Assembly: GCA_964388445.1 (NCBI GenBank)
Contig: CAYMAI010000009.1
Location: 35,957-99,956 of the forward strand
Length of the DNA: 64,000 bases
Direction: 5' to 3'
From: CAYMAI01 sp964388445
GTDB taxonomy: Bacteria; 4484-113; JAGGVC01
Shown: piece by piece, positions 35,356 to 44,311 of the stretch
How positions within the stretch are numbered: the first letter of the stretch is position 1
How the letters are laid out: each line of letters opens with the position of its first letter
Program-made: the position numbers and the translations under genes
Notes under the pieces: model-generated
Told to the model about the DNA's origin: nothing
Databases searched by the model: none
What the model saw: only the letters and a program-made list of their open reading frames with translations

Positions 35356-35775
35356 TCAGCTTCGGAGCGCATCGTCGGCCTTTTCCCTAAGGAAGTCGGC
35401 GATTCTCCTTTTGTCCCCTCCTTCGTTGAGCGCAAGCCCAAGAAGGTTTGAAACCTGGTCAAGCAAGTCGTCGATTCGGTCTCTCGAAGGTGCAGGCGCT
35501 GTTTCCGGCACATACGAGCCGGTACCCCGCCGCATTTCGATTACGCCCTCGGCGGCAAGCTCTCGATAAACTCGAGCCACAGTATTGGCGTTGATTCCAA
35601 GGTCCACGGAAAGGGCGCGCACCGTGGGCAACTGCAATCCCGGCTTAAGCGCACCGCTCGTAATCAAATAGCGCAGGTTGTTTTTCAGCTGTACGTAAAT
35701 CGGTATTTCGCTTCCCGCGTCTATCCCGATTTCCAGCCCGGATTCCCACTTGCGGCTCCTCGTAGCCTTAGCCAT
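35356..35775 (-). CDS. GntR-family transcriptional regulator (YtrA type)
   Basis: The 139-aa product has an N-terminal winged helix (PIYVQLKNNLRYLITSGALKPG, LPTVRALSVDLGINANTVARVYRELAAEGVIEMRRGTGSYV) and only a short helical C-terminal part, the architecture of the YtrA subgroup, which usually controls adjacent membrane genes. The ATG at 35775 is preferred; a TTG at 35802 lies inside the repeated operator. It is upstream of and probably co-transcribed with the slipin gene. Confidence 0.88.
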   Translation of the reverse strand: MAKATRSRKWESGLEIGIDAGSEIPIYVQLKNNLRYLITSGALKPGLQLPTVRALSVDLGINANTVARVYRELAAEGVIEMRRGTGSYVPETAPAPSRDRIDDLLDQVSNLLGLALNEGGDKRRIADFLREKADDALRS

Positions 35776-35794
35776 CGCACCGTCCCAAGACAAA

Positions 35795-35821
35795 TTAGTC
35801 AACTAGCGTACTAGTCAACTA
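35795..35821 (-). promoter_or_regulatory. Tandem TAGTCAACTA operator upstream of gntR-slipin
   Basis: Two copies of the 10-mer TAGTCAACTA begin 16 bases apart, and the segment between them forms the inverted repeat CTAG-N4-CTAG. On the minus strand each copy supplies a TTGACT, a good -35 sequence, with TAATTT as candidate -10. A GntR dimer bound here would block the promoter, suggesting autorepression. Confidence 0.6.
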
Positions 35822-35882
35822 ATACAATAATACCACGCGAATCCTGAAAGTCAATGGTTTCGAGTTTAAAAAATAAAAAAAA

Positions 35883-36884
35883 TCAGCCGCAGGAAATAAG
35901 CGCTTCTTTTAGCTCCGGCAATCTGCCGAGACAATGCGCAAGAACGGCCGCCCTAGATGCAACACCCATGGTTACTTGTTTTCTGATTCTGCAGCGCGGG
36001 TCCAAATAAACTTCGCCCGAAATTTCGACGCCGACGTTCGCAGGTCCGGGATGTAGTATCAACGCGTCCGGCCTAAGCTTTTTCAGCCGTGCGCCGTTCA
36101 AACCGAATTCATCGCAAAGCTCGGCGTCCGATTTGTTAAGCGAATCTTTTATCCTTTCACGCTGTATCCGGAGCATCATTATCACATCCGCTTCCGCCAA
36201 AAGCTCATCTCTAAATTCTGCGATTGTTTCGCCTGCGCGCGCTTCTCCGGTTTCCGCAAGCGAATTTGGAACCGCAAGCGTGACTTTATGGCCGAGGAAT
36301 TCCCAAAGCTCCTTATTGCTTCGCGCCACCCTCGAGTTCAATACGTCCCCGATTATTGCCAAATGTAAAGGTTTGAAAGAATCGTGATGGACGCCGGTTC
36401 CCGGTTTTTCCGCCCAGAGCGGCTTTTCCATATGTACCGTAAAGGCGTCCAGAAGCGCTTGAGTCGGATGATGCGCTATGCCCTCGCCGCCGCATATCAC
36501 GGGAACTCCGCCGATTTTTTTAAGCGATTGAGCCGAGCCTTCGAGAGAATGTCTGATTACGAAAAGGGAAGGGCGCATCGCGGCTAGCGTATGCGCCGTG
36601 TCTTCGAAGCTTTCGCCTTTGACGACGCTCGAATCCGCGGAAGTAAAAAGCACGGTTTTGGCGCCGAGAACTTTCGCCGCCGTTTCAAAGCTGATTCTCG
36701 TCCTCGTGGACGGCTCGAAAAACGCCAGGAAAATCGCCTTGTCTTCGAGCACTTCGTTGAGCGCAGTGCCCATTATTCCCGATTTGGTTTCGGAAATCAG
36801 CTTGAAACACTTGAGCGAAATCGCCGCGATATCCTTGATTTCCGCCGCGGACAAATCCGAGCATTCGATAACAGATTTTGGCAT
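35883..36884 (-). CDS. pyrB: Aspartate carbamoyltransferase catalytic subunit
   Basis: Catalyses carbamoyl phosphate plus aspartate to carbamoyl aspartate in pyrimidine synthesis. The 333-aa protein has FFEPSTRTRISFETAAKVLG, KGESFEDTAHTL, HHPTQALLDAF and LILHPGPANVGVEI. The HPGPAN motif separates it from ornithine carbamoyltransferase. ATG follows GAGGGATGG. It stands alone, divergent from the nitroreductase gene; pyrC or pyrI is not adjacent. Confidence 0.94.
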   Translation of the reverse strand: MPKSVIECSDLSAAEIKDIAAISLKCFKLISETKSGIMGTALNEVLEDKAIFLAFFEPSTRTRISFETAAKVLGAKTVLFTSADSSVVKGESFEDTAHTLAAMRPSLFVIRHSLEGSAQSLKKIGGVPVICGGEGIAHHPTQALLDAFTVHMEKPLWAEKPGTGVHHDSFKPLHLAIIGDVLNSRVARSNKELWEFLGHKVTLAVPNSLAETGEARAGETIAEFRDELLAEADVIMMLRIQRERIKDSLNKSDAELCDEFGLNGARLKKLRPDALILHPGPANVGVEISGEVYLDPRCRIRKQVTMGVASRAAVLAHCLGRLPELKEALISCG

Positions 36885-36980
36885 CCATCCCTCGTGAACT
36901 TTGAACTCGGCGCGATATTATCACGCCGAAGGCCGCGTCTGGGATAAAATTCGACCGCCGGCAGGCAAGCGGAGAAAAAT

Positions 36981-37583
36981 ATGGACGATTTTCTTGATAA
37001 GTTTTATTCGATAGTTACCTCCAGAAGGAGCGTACGCAAGTTCAAACCCGCCGAAGTTCCGGTTGAGAAGCTCGACAGAATCGTCGAGGCCGGTCTTTGG
37101 GCGCCTTCCGCGCTCAACATGCAACCGTGGTTCTTTCACGTGTTAACCGGCGCTCGCAGAAACGAATTTGCGATTTTATGCCGCGGAATCTGGGACAAAC
37201 TTAAGCCCGCAATCGAAAAACGTTACGGCGAAGACGGCGTAAAACTTCGCGAGCCGTTTTACCGCGATTTGGGCGGCGCGCCGGTGGCCATAGCCATTTT
37301 CGCCGACAAAGACGCCGGCGATGAATATGCGTGGGTCAGCTGCGCGATGGCGGCGCAAAACATGCTGCTTGCGGCAACCGCCGAAGGACTGGGCAGCCTG
37401 TATATGGCGGCTCAACTGCTGATTAAAAACGAAGTGGCAGAGTTTTTCGCCGAAGACCGCCGTCTAATCGGTTGTTTGTTAATCGGCTATGCGGAAGACG
37501 GCGGAATAATATGGCCGCGCCGTGACAGGCGCGTCGATTGGGGCGAAATCCATTCGGAAGACGGCCATCCGGGCTGGCATTAG
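36981..37583 (+). CDS. Nitroreductase family FMN protein
   Basis: A 200-aa nitroreductase-fold flavoprotein: SRRSVRKFKPAEVP at the N-terminus (FMN phosphate site), WAPSALNMQPWFFHVL, and the C-terminal GYAEDG. The family reduces nitro compounds, quinones or enones with NAD(P)H; the substrate cannot be deduced. SD GCGGAG precedes the ATG, with TAAAAT about 30 bases upstream as a likely -10. Confidence 0.88.
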   Translation: MDDFLDKFYSIVTSRRSVRKFKPAEVPVEKLDRIVEAGLWAPSALNMQPWFFHVLTGARRNEFAILCRGIWDKLKPAIEKRYGEDGVKLREPFYRDLGGAPVAIAIFADKDAGDEYAWVSCAMAAQNMLLAATAEGLGSLYMAAQLLIKNEVAEFFAEDRRLIGCLLIGYAEDGGIIWPRRDRRVDWGEIHSEDGHPGWH

Positions 37584-37737
37584 GAACTTTTCAAGCCGGT
37601 TTATCATCCAATCGGTGTTGCGTGAAAGAACCTGTTCGGCCGCCCGCAATTCGATTTCCTGCGTTGGCTGGTGGTAAAGTATCCGTTTGCGGCTGCGGAA
37701 AAGTTATTGCGCTGCCGGCATTTGAGGTGATTGGCTG

Positions 37738-40614
37738 ATGGTTGACGTAATCGGCATGATGTTCGACACGAACAAGCGCGACCTTGCGCGCATACGCGCG
37801 CTCGTGAATCCTGTCGGCGAACTCGAGCCGAAAATCAAGCAAATGTCTTCGGAAGAGATAACGGCGCGCGCCTCCGAAATTCGGGACGAAATCAGGGCGC
37901 AAATCGACAAACTGACTTTGCACCTTCGGAAAGACGACCCGAATTTCAAATCCGAACACAAGAAGCTCGATTCGATTCTCATTAAATACCTCGTCGAAGT
38001 GTTCGCCCTCGTTCGCGAATCGTCGATTAGAACGCTGAAACTGCGCCACTACGACGTTCAACTCATCGGCGGCGTCGTGCTTCACGAAGGCAGAATCGCC
38101 GAAATGAAAACCGGCGAGGGAAAAACGCTCGTCGCCACGCTTGCCGCAACCCTGAACGGAATGACGGGGCTCGGCGTACATCTCGTCACGGTCAACGACT
38201 ATCTTGCGCGCCGCGACGCGGAGTGGATGCGCCCGATTTACGAAATGATGGGGCTTACCGTCGGCTGCATACTGCACGGACAATCGAAAGCCGAGCGAAA
38301 GGCGGCGTACGCCTGCGACATTATTTACGGCACGAACAACGAATTCGGCTTCGACTATCTTCGCGACCACATGGTGATGCGCAAAGACGACATGGTCCAG
38401 CGCCCGCTGGTCTTCGCCATCGTGGACGAAGTGGACAGCATCCTGATCGACGAAGCGCGGACGCCGCTCATCATCAGCGGCACGTCGAACGAAGACGTCA
38501 GCATTTATTCCCGCATTGACAGCATAATTAGACGGCTCGAAGGCAAGAACGTGACCGGACAGGAAAAGGCAAAGGACATTTTCGAGCAAATCGAAGCCAA
38601 GAGGGCGCGCAAGGCTGCCGTTGACGAACCGGAACCCGAGTGGGATTACGAATATGACGAAAAAGGGCGAACGGTTTCATTAACCTCGCGCGGCCAGCGC
38701 CGCGTCGAAGAAATGCTCGGCATAGACAGCCTTTTCGACTTCGAGCATAAAGACGTCGCCCACGCCGTCCAGCAGGCGCTGAAGGCAAAGGCGCTTTTCA
38801 AACGCGACGTGGATTACATCGTAAAAGAAAGCCAGGTCGTAATCGTTGACGAGTTCACGGGCAGGCTGATGTTCGGACGGCGATATTCGGACGGACTTCA
38901 CCAAGCCATCGAGGCGAAGGAAGGCGTAAAAGTCGCCGGCGAAAGCCAGACGCTTGCTTCGATTACGTTGCAGAATTATTTCAGGCTCTATCACAAACTC
39001 GCCGGCATGACCGGAACCGCGAAAACCGAAGAAGACGAATTCAAGAAGATTTACAGCTTCGACGTCGTTTGCATTCCCACGCACATGCCGATGATTCGTA
39101 AGGACCAAAACGACGTAATTTATAAAACCGAAAAGGCGAAATACCGTGCGATTATCGGCCAAATCAAAGAATGTCACGAAAGAAAACAGCCCGTTCTCGT
39201 CGGTACGATTTCGATAGAAAACAGCGAGCTTCTGGCGCGCATGCTCTCTTCAGAGCGCATTCCGCACGAGGTGCTTAACGCTAAATATCACGAAAAAGAA
39301 GCATACATCGTCGCGCAAGCTGGGCGTCCCGGACAAGTTACCATTGCGACGAATATGGCGGGCCGCGGAACCGACATCGTTCTCGGCGGCAATGCGGAAT
39401 TCCTGGCGAAATACGAGCTATTCCGGCGCGGCATCGACCCGTTCGACCCGGACAATTTCGGCGAAGTGCAGGAGCTTTCGAAAAAGTACGAAGACGATTG
39501 CAAAGCGGGGCGCGATACCGTCGTCCGTGCGGGCGGTGTGTATATTCTAGGCACGGAGCGTCACGAATCCCGGCGAATCGACAATCAACTGCGAGGCCGT
39601 TCCGGCCGCCAGGGCGATCCCGGCGAATCGAGATTTTTCCTTTCGCTCGAAGACGATTTGATGCGGCTTTACGGCATGGACAGGCTGACCGGAATAATGG
39701 ACAGGCTGAACGTCCCGGAAGACCAGCCCATCGAAGCCGGAATCGTCACGAAAAGCATCGAGCGCGCGCAAAAGAAAGTTGAAAGCCGGAACTTCGATAT
39801 CCGCCGCCACGTTCTGCAGTACGACGACGTAATGAACAAACAGCGGGCGGTCATCTATCAGGACAGAGAGAACATCCTGTCCGGCGTGGATATGCGCGAG
39901 CAAGTTTCAAGCTTTCTCGCGACCGCGATGGAAGACGTCGTTCGCGGCAACTTACATTACACCGATCGAAATCAGGAAGTCATAGACGTCGAAGGTCTTT
40001 GGCGGGAGCTGAACCTAACCTTGCCGATTCCCGATTACTTCACGGCCGCTAGAATCGAAGGTAAAGACGCCGGAGCGCTGATTTCGGAGCTTCAGGAACT
40101 CGCCGAAGAGCTTTACGAGGCGAAAGAAGCGGAAATCGGCGTCGAAACGATGCGCGAACTCGAACGATACCTTACTCTGCGCAGCATAGACGAGCAGTGG
40201 ATCGACCACCTGAACGTGATGGACCACTTGCGCGAAGGCGTGGGTCTGCGCGGTTACGGACAGGAAGATCCGGTTGCCGTGTACGCGAAAGAAGCGTTCG
40301 ACCATTTCGAAACGCTGAAAACCAGCATCCAAAAAGACGTCGTCTCGAAGATATTCCGCGTGCGGATAATGACCCACGAAGAGGAAGAGCAAAAGAAAAG
40401 CGCCTACAACATCGCCGGTTACTCCTCTGCGGACGGCGGCACGGCGCAGCGCCAGCGGACGGTAAGGCGCAAGGAAGAAAAAGTCGGCCGCAACGACCCG
40501 TGCCCGTGCGGCAGCGGAAAGAAATACAAGCAATGCCACGGTCGCGAAGAAGCGCCGGCAGAGGCAGTTCCTATAACAGAAGTCACCGCGGGAAGGAAGA
40601 AAAAGCGGCGGTAA
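37738..40614 (+). CDS. secA: Preprotein translocase ATPase SecA
   Basis: The motor of Sec-dependent export. The 958-aa protein shows Walker A in MKTGEGKTLVATL, DEVDSILIDEARTPLIISG (Walker B), the preprotein cross-linking domain, the second RecA domain with TNMAGRGTDIVLGGN, the helical scaffold, and the C-terminal zinc motif NDPCPCGSGKKYKQCHG that binds SecB or phospholipid. GAGGTGATT precedes the ATG. It is monocistronic; a divergent promoter region of 154 bases without other features separates it from the nitroreductase gene. Confidence 0.98.
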   Translation: MVDVIGMMFDTNKRDLARIRALVNPVGELEPKIKQMSSEEITARASEIRDEIRAQIDKLTLHLRKDDPNFKSEHKKLDSILIKYLVEVFALVRESSIRTLKLRHYDVQLIGGVVLHEGRIAEMKTGEGKTLVATLAATLNGMTGLGVHLVTVNDYLARRDAEWMRPIYEMMGLTVGCILHGQSKAERKAAYACDIIYGTNNEFGFDYLRDHMVMRKDDMVQRPLVFAIVDEVDSILIDEARTPLIISGTSNEDVSIYSRIDSIIRRLEGKNVTGQEKAKDIFEQIEAKRARKAAVDEPEPEWDYEYDEKGRTVSLTSRGQRRVEEMLGIDSLFDFEHKDVAHAVQQALKAKALFKRDVDYIVKESQVVIVDEFTGRLMFGRRYSDGLHQAIEAKEGVKVAGESQTLASITLQNYFRLYHKLAGMTGTAKTEEDEFKKIYSFDVVCIPTHMPMIRKDQNDVIYKTEKAKYRAIIGQIKECHERKQPVLVGTISIENSELLARMLSSERIPHEVLNAKYHEKEAYIVAQAGRPGQVTIATNMAGRGTDIVLGGNAEFLAKYELFRRGIDPFDPDNFGEVQELSKKYEDDCKAGRDTVVRAGGVYILGTERHESRRIDNQLRGRSGRQGDPGESRFFLSLEDDLMRLYGMDRLTGIMDRLNVPEDQPIEAGIVTKSIERAQKKVESRNFDIRRHVLQYDDVMNKQRAVIYQDRENILSGVDMREQVSSFLATAMEDVVRGNLHYTDRNQEVIDVEGLWRELNLTLPIPDYFTAARIEGKDAGALISELQELAEELYEAKEAEIGVETMRELERYLTLRSIDEQWIDHLNVMDHLREGVGLRGYGQEDPVAVYAKEAFDHFETLKTSIQKDVVSKIFRVRIMTHEEEEQKKSAYNIAGYSSADGGTAQRQRTVRRKEEKVGRNDPCPCGSGKKYKQCHGREEAPAEAVPITEVTAGRKKKRR

Positions 40615-40634
40615 AGCCGTAATCGTTAAATGTG

Positions 40635-40952
40635 CTACTTATGTGCGAGCGCAGGCTTTTCGGACTCCACGGTCTGTATTTCCTTTTCTGGCTCCCTAAA
40701 CTCGAACTCGAATTCAAGCGCGTCAGCAAGCTTATGCATCGTGAGAAGCGTCATATTACTGGCGCTGCCGGACATTAGTTGTGAAATCCGTCCTTTGGTA
40801 ACTCCAATCCTTTTGGCAAGCTCCGAATAAGATAATCCCAGTTCCTCGCGCCGCCGCTCGCAAACTACGATGAAGTTCATCGCCGCGACTTCCGCCCGAT
40901 ATTCGGGCGTCCCGCGTGCTTCTTCAAAAATCTGGCCAATTCTTTTCGACAT
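40635..40952 (-). CDS. XRE/HigA-like antitoxin
   Basis: A 105-aa helix-turn-helix protein: ELGLSYSELAKRIGVTKGRISQLMSGSASNMTLLTMHKLADAL is a complete Cro/C1 fold. I start at the ATG at 40952 (GAGAGG upstream), which overlaps the toxin end by 29 bases. Toxin-first order and overlap are typical of higBA-type systems, in which the antitoxin also represses the operon. Confidence 0.8.
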   Translation of the reverse strand: MSKRIGQIFEEARGTPEYRAEVAAMNFIVVCERRREELGLSYSELAKRIGVTKGRISQLMSGSASNMTLLTMHKLADALEFEFEFREPEKEIQTVESEKPALAHK

Positions 40953-41340
40953 AACTAAAAACCTCTCTTGCAAGCCGCTCCGCTTTCTTAACATCTTCCG
41001 GAGCCAGTTTATCCTTCTTTTTAGCGAGCCAGTGAAGGATGACGATATTTGCTCCCATCATGCAACAAAGCAGTCTTGCCTGATTTTTGCGGATTTCATA
41101 AATAGGTGGTTCCGTACCTGCAAGCTTCTTGAACAGATGTCCCGCTCGTGTTAAATCGGAAAGGCTATAACGCGCAATGCTGTCCAATGCCGCCGTTAGA
41201 ACGAGCTTGCTCGGGCGCTGAATTTGGGACAACCAATCGGCGAAAGCCTCGGAGTCCCCAAAAACGTAAATTCCGCGCTCGGCGTCCGAAACCGGCAAAC
41301 GCACCAATCTTGAAATGCCATTTCCTGAATTCAGGCTCAA
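40924..41340 (-). CDS. HigB-like (RelE/Gp49-type) toxin
   Basis: 138 aa; the C-terminal half has YEIRKNQARLLCCMMGANIVILHW followed by KKKDKLAPEDVKKAERLAREV, the pattern of RelE-superfamily HigB/Gp49 mRNA interferases with a Lys/Arg-rich active face. The start is uncertain: TTG at 41340 is given, but TTG/GTG codons about 12 codons further in are possible. A perfect 12-bp palindrome CCTGAATTCAGG (41324-41335) overlaps the 5' end and may be an operator. Confidence 0.7.
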   Translation of the reverse strand: MSLNSGNGISRLVRLPVSDAERGIYVFGDSEAFADWLSQIQRPSKLVLTAALDSIARYSLSDLTRAGHLFKKLAGTEPPIYEIRKNQARLLCCMMGANIVILHWLAKKKDKLAPEDVKKAERLAREVFSYVEKNWPDF

Positions 41341-41441
41341 TTCATTCTACCCTGAAAAACTAAAAAAGTATAGTTTTAACTAAACCCGCGAAATTCTTCG
41401 CGATTGCCGAATTATATATTATACATCCGTTCCGGCTATCT

Positions 41442-41469
41442 TTGCGAAACGCCCGTTTCGCAGTATAAT
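41442..41469 (+). promoter_or_regulatory. uvrB promoter, leaderless type
   Basis: TTGCGA (41442-41447) and TATAAT (41464-41469) are 16 bases apart, and the GTG start is 6 bases after the -10, so transcript and reading frame start together. No LexA-type box was recognised. Confidence 0.65.
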
Positions 41470-41475
41470 AGCTTC

Positions 41476-43530
41476 GTGCCAATACGCAGAGACGAAAAAT
41501 TCAAACTCGTTTCGGATTTCAGTCCGACCGGCGACCAGCCCGAGGCCATCGACGCGCTCGCTCGCGGCCTTAATCGCGGCGACAGATTCCAAACGTTGCT
41601 CGGCGTGACGGGAAGCGGAAAGACCTTCACAATCGCGAACGTCATCGCAAAATTACAGCGCCCCACGCTGGTCGTTAGCCATAACAAAACCCTCGCCGCC
41701 CAGCTTTGCGCTGAATTCCGGGAATTTTTCCCCGATAACTGCGTGGAATATTTCGTCAGCTACTACGATTATTATCAGCCCGAAGCCTACATTCCCTCGA
41801 CGGACACCTATATCGAAAAGGATTCGGCGATAAACGAGGAAATCGACCGGCTGCGCCATTCGGCGACCGAAGCGCTTCTCACGCGACGCGACGTCATCGT
41901 CGTCGCAAGCGTGAGCTGTATCTACGGCCTCGGCAGTCCGGAGGACTACGCACGGCTCGTGGTCGAGCTTAGGCGCGGCGAAAGCTGGGAGCGCCAGAAG
42001 CTAATCCGGCGGCTCGTGGACATGCAATACATGCGCAACAGCTTCGAGCTCGTTCGCGGAACGTTCAGGTTCGTCGGCGAAACTTTGGAAATCTACAGCG
42101 CGGACAAAGAAGAAATTACCCGCGTCGAATTCTTCGGCGAAACCATAGACCAGATATACGAAATCGACGCTACGACGAGAAAGGTGAAATCGAATCCGGA
42201 ATTCACATATATTTTCCCCGCCACCCATTACGTGCTACTGCCCGAGAAGATACAAATCGCGCTAGAAGGCATCGAAGACGAGCTTGCAAAAAGGCTTGAG
42301 TTTTTCAAGTCGCAAGAAAAAATACTCGAATATCAGCGGCTTAAAGAGCGCACGAAATACGACATAGAAATGATTAGAAACATCGGATATTGCAAGGGAA
42401 TCGAAAACTATTCGAGGCATTTCGAAGGCAGAAATCCTGGCGATACGCCGAGTAACCTAATAGAGTATTTCCCGGACGATTTTTTGATGGTAATCGACGA
42501 AAGCCACGTTACGCTGCCTCAACTGCACGCGATGTATAACGGCGACCGCAGCCGCAAATCCACGCTCGTCGAATACGGGTTCCGTTTGCCCTCCGCTCTC
42601 GACAACCGTCCGCTCCGGTTCGAGGAATGGGAGGAAACGGTAAGGCAATGCGTTTTTATAACCGCCACGCCCGGCCCATACGAGCTTAAAAATTCGTCGC
42701 AAATCGCCGAGCAAATAATCCGGCCGACCGGTCTCGTCGATCCCGAAATAACCATCGTAAGTTCTAAAAATCAAATAGACCATTTAATCGAGCAATGCCA
42801 CGAAACGATTTCCCGCCGCGAGCGCGTGCTTATCACCACGCTAACGAAAAAAATGGCAGAGAATTTGTCGGAATATCTTGCTAACGCCGATTTCAAAGTT
42901 CAATATCTGCACAGCGACGTTGACACCGTGGAGCGCATAAGAATATTGAAAGACCTGCGGCTCGGCGTGTACGACATTATCGTCGGAATCAACCTACTTC
43001 GCGAAGGTCTGGATCTACCCGAAGTTTCGCTCGTCGCAATTCTCGACGCGGACAAGGAAGGCTTTTTAAGAAGCGACAAAAGCCTTATTCAAACGATGGG
43101 CAGAGCGGCGAGAAACTTGAACGGCAGAGTAGTTTTGTATGCCGACGAAGTGACGCCGTCCATGGCGCGCGCGATCGACGAAGCGAACCGCCGGCGCGCG
43201 AAACAAATCGAATACAACGAAAAGCATGGCATCACGCCGCGCAGCATCGAAAAGGCGATAAAGGCGATTTCGGACGAGCTCGAAGAAGCGAATCTCAGGG
43301 TAATAAAGAAGGCCGGGGCCGACCCGACCGACGTGCCCGGCGCGCAGCTTTCGATAGGCGAGCTGATGATGGTTATCGACGAAATCGAAGCGCAAATGTT
43401 GAAATATGCGGAAATTCTGGAATTCGAAAAAGCCGCCGAGCTCCGTGACCAAATGAAAGGCTTGCAAGCCACGCTACGAAAGAAAATCGAAACCGAAACC
43501 GGCAAAAAGGTAAGGGAAAAAGTGGGGTGA
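41476..43530 (+). CDS. uvrB: Excinuclease ABC subunit B
   Basis: UvrB is the damage-verification helicase of nucleotide excision repair. The 684-aa protein starts at the GTG directly after the promoter and shows FSPTGDQPEAI, Walker A GVTGSGKTFTIA, the beta-hairpin YYDYYQPEAYIPSTDTYI, DESHVTLPQLHAM, and the C-terminal UVR motif EKAAELRDQMKGLQ. An upstream ATG at 41404 would lie before the promoter. hicBA follows after 65 bases. Confidence 0.97.
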   Translation: MPIRRDEKFKLVSDFSPTGDQPEAIDALARGLNRGDRFQTLLGVTGSGKTFTIANVIAKLQRPTLVVSHNKTLAAQLCAEFREFFPDNCVEYFVSYYDYYQPEAYIPSTDTYIEKDSAINEEIDRLRHSATEALLTRRDVIVVASVSCIYGLGSPEDYARLVVELRRGESWERQKLIRRLVDMQYMRNSFELVRGTFRFVGETLEIYSADKEEITRVEFFGETIDQIYEIDATTRKVKSNPEFTYIFPATHYVLLPEKIQIALEGIEDELAKRLEFFKSQEKILEYQRLKERTKYDIEMIRNIGYCKGIENYSRHFEGRNPGDTPSNLIEYFPDDFLMVIDESHVTLPQLHAMYNGDRSRKSTLVEYGFRLPSALDNRPLRFEEWEETVRQCVFITATPGPYELKNSSQIAEQIIRPTGLVDPEITIVSSKNQIDHLIEQCHETISRRERVLITTLTKKMAENLSEYLANADFKVQYLHSDVDTVERIRILKDLRLGVYDIIVGINLLREGLDLPEVSLVAILDADKEGFLRSDKSLIQTMGRAARNLNGRVVLYADEVTPSMARAIDEANRRRAKQIEYNEKHGITPRSIEKAIKAISDELEEANLRVIKKAGADPTDVPGAQLSIGELMMVIDEIEAQMLKYAEILEFEKAAELRDQMKGLQATLRKKIETETGKKVREKVG

Positions 43531-43595
43531 GGAATTGCTCCGCATTTCGGTACGAATATTCCGGACAACATTCCTTAGGGTATAATCTAAATGTT

Positions 43596-43811
43596 ATGGC
43601 AATTCGTGAATTAATCTTTGAAGTGGTGGAAGACCCGGAATGCGGTTTTCGCGCAAGGGCACTCGGCGAAAGCATTTTCACTTTCGGCGCTACGCTTGAA
43701 GAACTGCGGACGAATGTAAAAGAGGCCGTGGAATGTCATTTTGACGAAGGCGAAGCATTCCCAAAGCTAATTCGTCTTCATTTTGTAAGAGATGAGGTAG
43801 TTTCGATTTGA
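43596..43811 (+). CDS. HicB-like antitoxin
   Basis: A 71-aa protein (MAIRELIFEVVEDPECGFRA..., GATLEELRTNVKEAVECHF) with the small alpha/beta HicB fold, lacking an extra DNA-binding domain. It is immediately upstream of and overlaps hicA. TATAAT (43581-43586) ends 9 bases before the ATG and no Shine-Dalgarno is seen, so its mRNA is nearly leaderless. Confidence 0.8.
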   Translation: MAIRELIFEVVEDPECGFRARALGESIFTFGATLEELRTNVKEAVECHFDEGEAFPKLIRLHFVRDEVVSI

Positions 43812-44050
43812 AAATTCCGCGGGATGTTTCCGGCGCAGAGCTTGAAAAGGCTTTGGCAAAGCTGGAGTATGTGCGAATCAGACAAGCTGGAAGCCACGTT
43901 AGAATGAAAACTGAATTATGCGGAACACACAAAGTGACCATTCCTATGGCAAAGTCAATTCCGGTCGGCACTCTTCACGATATTTTGAAAGATGTTGCGG
44001 ACCACCATAAGATTGGTCTGCCAGAATTGGTTATCTTGTTATGCATGTAG
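43808..44050 (+). CDS. HicA-family mRNA interferase toxin
   Basis: An 80-aa YcfA/HicA protein with dsRBD-like fold. The catalytic histidine is His30 in the G-S-H triad (QAGSHVRM). The start is TTG at 43808, overlapping the HicB stop, with GAGGTAG upstream. HicA cleaves mRNA and is neutralised by HicB. The region 44051-44311 that follows holds no gene: it contains a minus-strand terminator, a CCCGGC-N3-GCCGGG hairpin (44116-44130) and imperfect tandem repeats. Confidence 0.85.
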   Translation: MKIPRDVSGAELEKALAKLEYVRIRQAGSHVRMKTELCGTHKVTIPMAKSIPVGTLHDILKDVADHHKIGLPELVILLCM

Positions 44051-44066
44051 GTTTAATTGCCAATTT

Positions 44067-44095
44067 AAAAAAAGCCCCGGTGGGGGTCCGGGGCT
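44067..44095 (-). terminator. Rho-independent terminator for the Cys-rich gene
   Basis: On the minus strand AGCCCCGG-ACCCCCA-CCGGGGCT forms an 8-bp GC stem followed by seven T. It stops leftward transcription about 220 bases after the Cys-rich gene at 44312-44653. Confidence 0.85.
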
Positions 44096-44155
44096 CATTA
44101 CAGGAGTTCGACATGCCCGGCAATGCCGGGAGATGTGAATTTCGGTTTTACAGCG

Positions 44156-44239
44156 GCGCTTACGGAAACTTCGATGACAATCCGCATTGTGCGCTTCCGG
44201 AAACCTCGATTTGAATTCCGCATTTTGCGCTTACGGAAG
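44156..44239. repeat. Imperfect tandem repeat, about 35 bp, 2.3 copies
   Basis: Units begin GCGCTTACGGAAAC at 44156, GCGCTTCCGGAAAC at 44191 and GCGCTTACGGAAG at 44227; each of the first two ends TCCGCATT plus two to three bases. They lie in the 3' untranslated region of the Cys-rich gene. Confidence 0.65.
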
Positions 44240-44311
44240 GCGGAGACTGATTCCGGGCCGGGCGCAAGCGAAAAACGTCGCGACGTTCACGGTGCGCAAG
44301 CCGCTCTTCGC

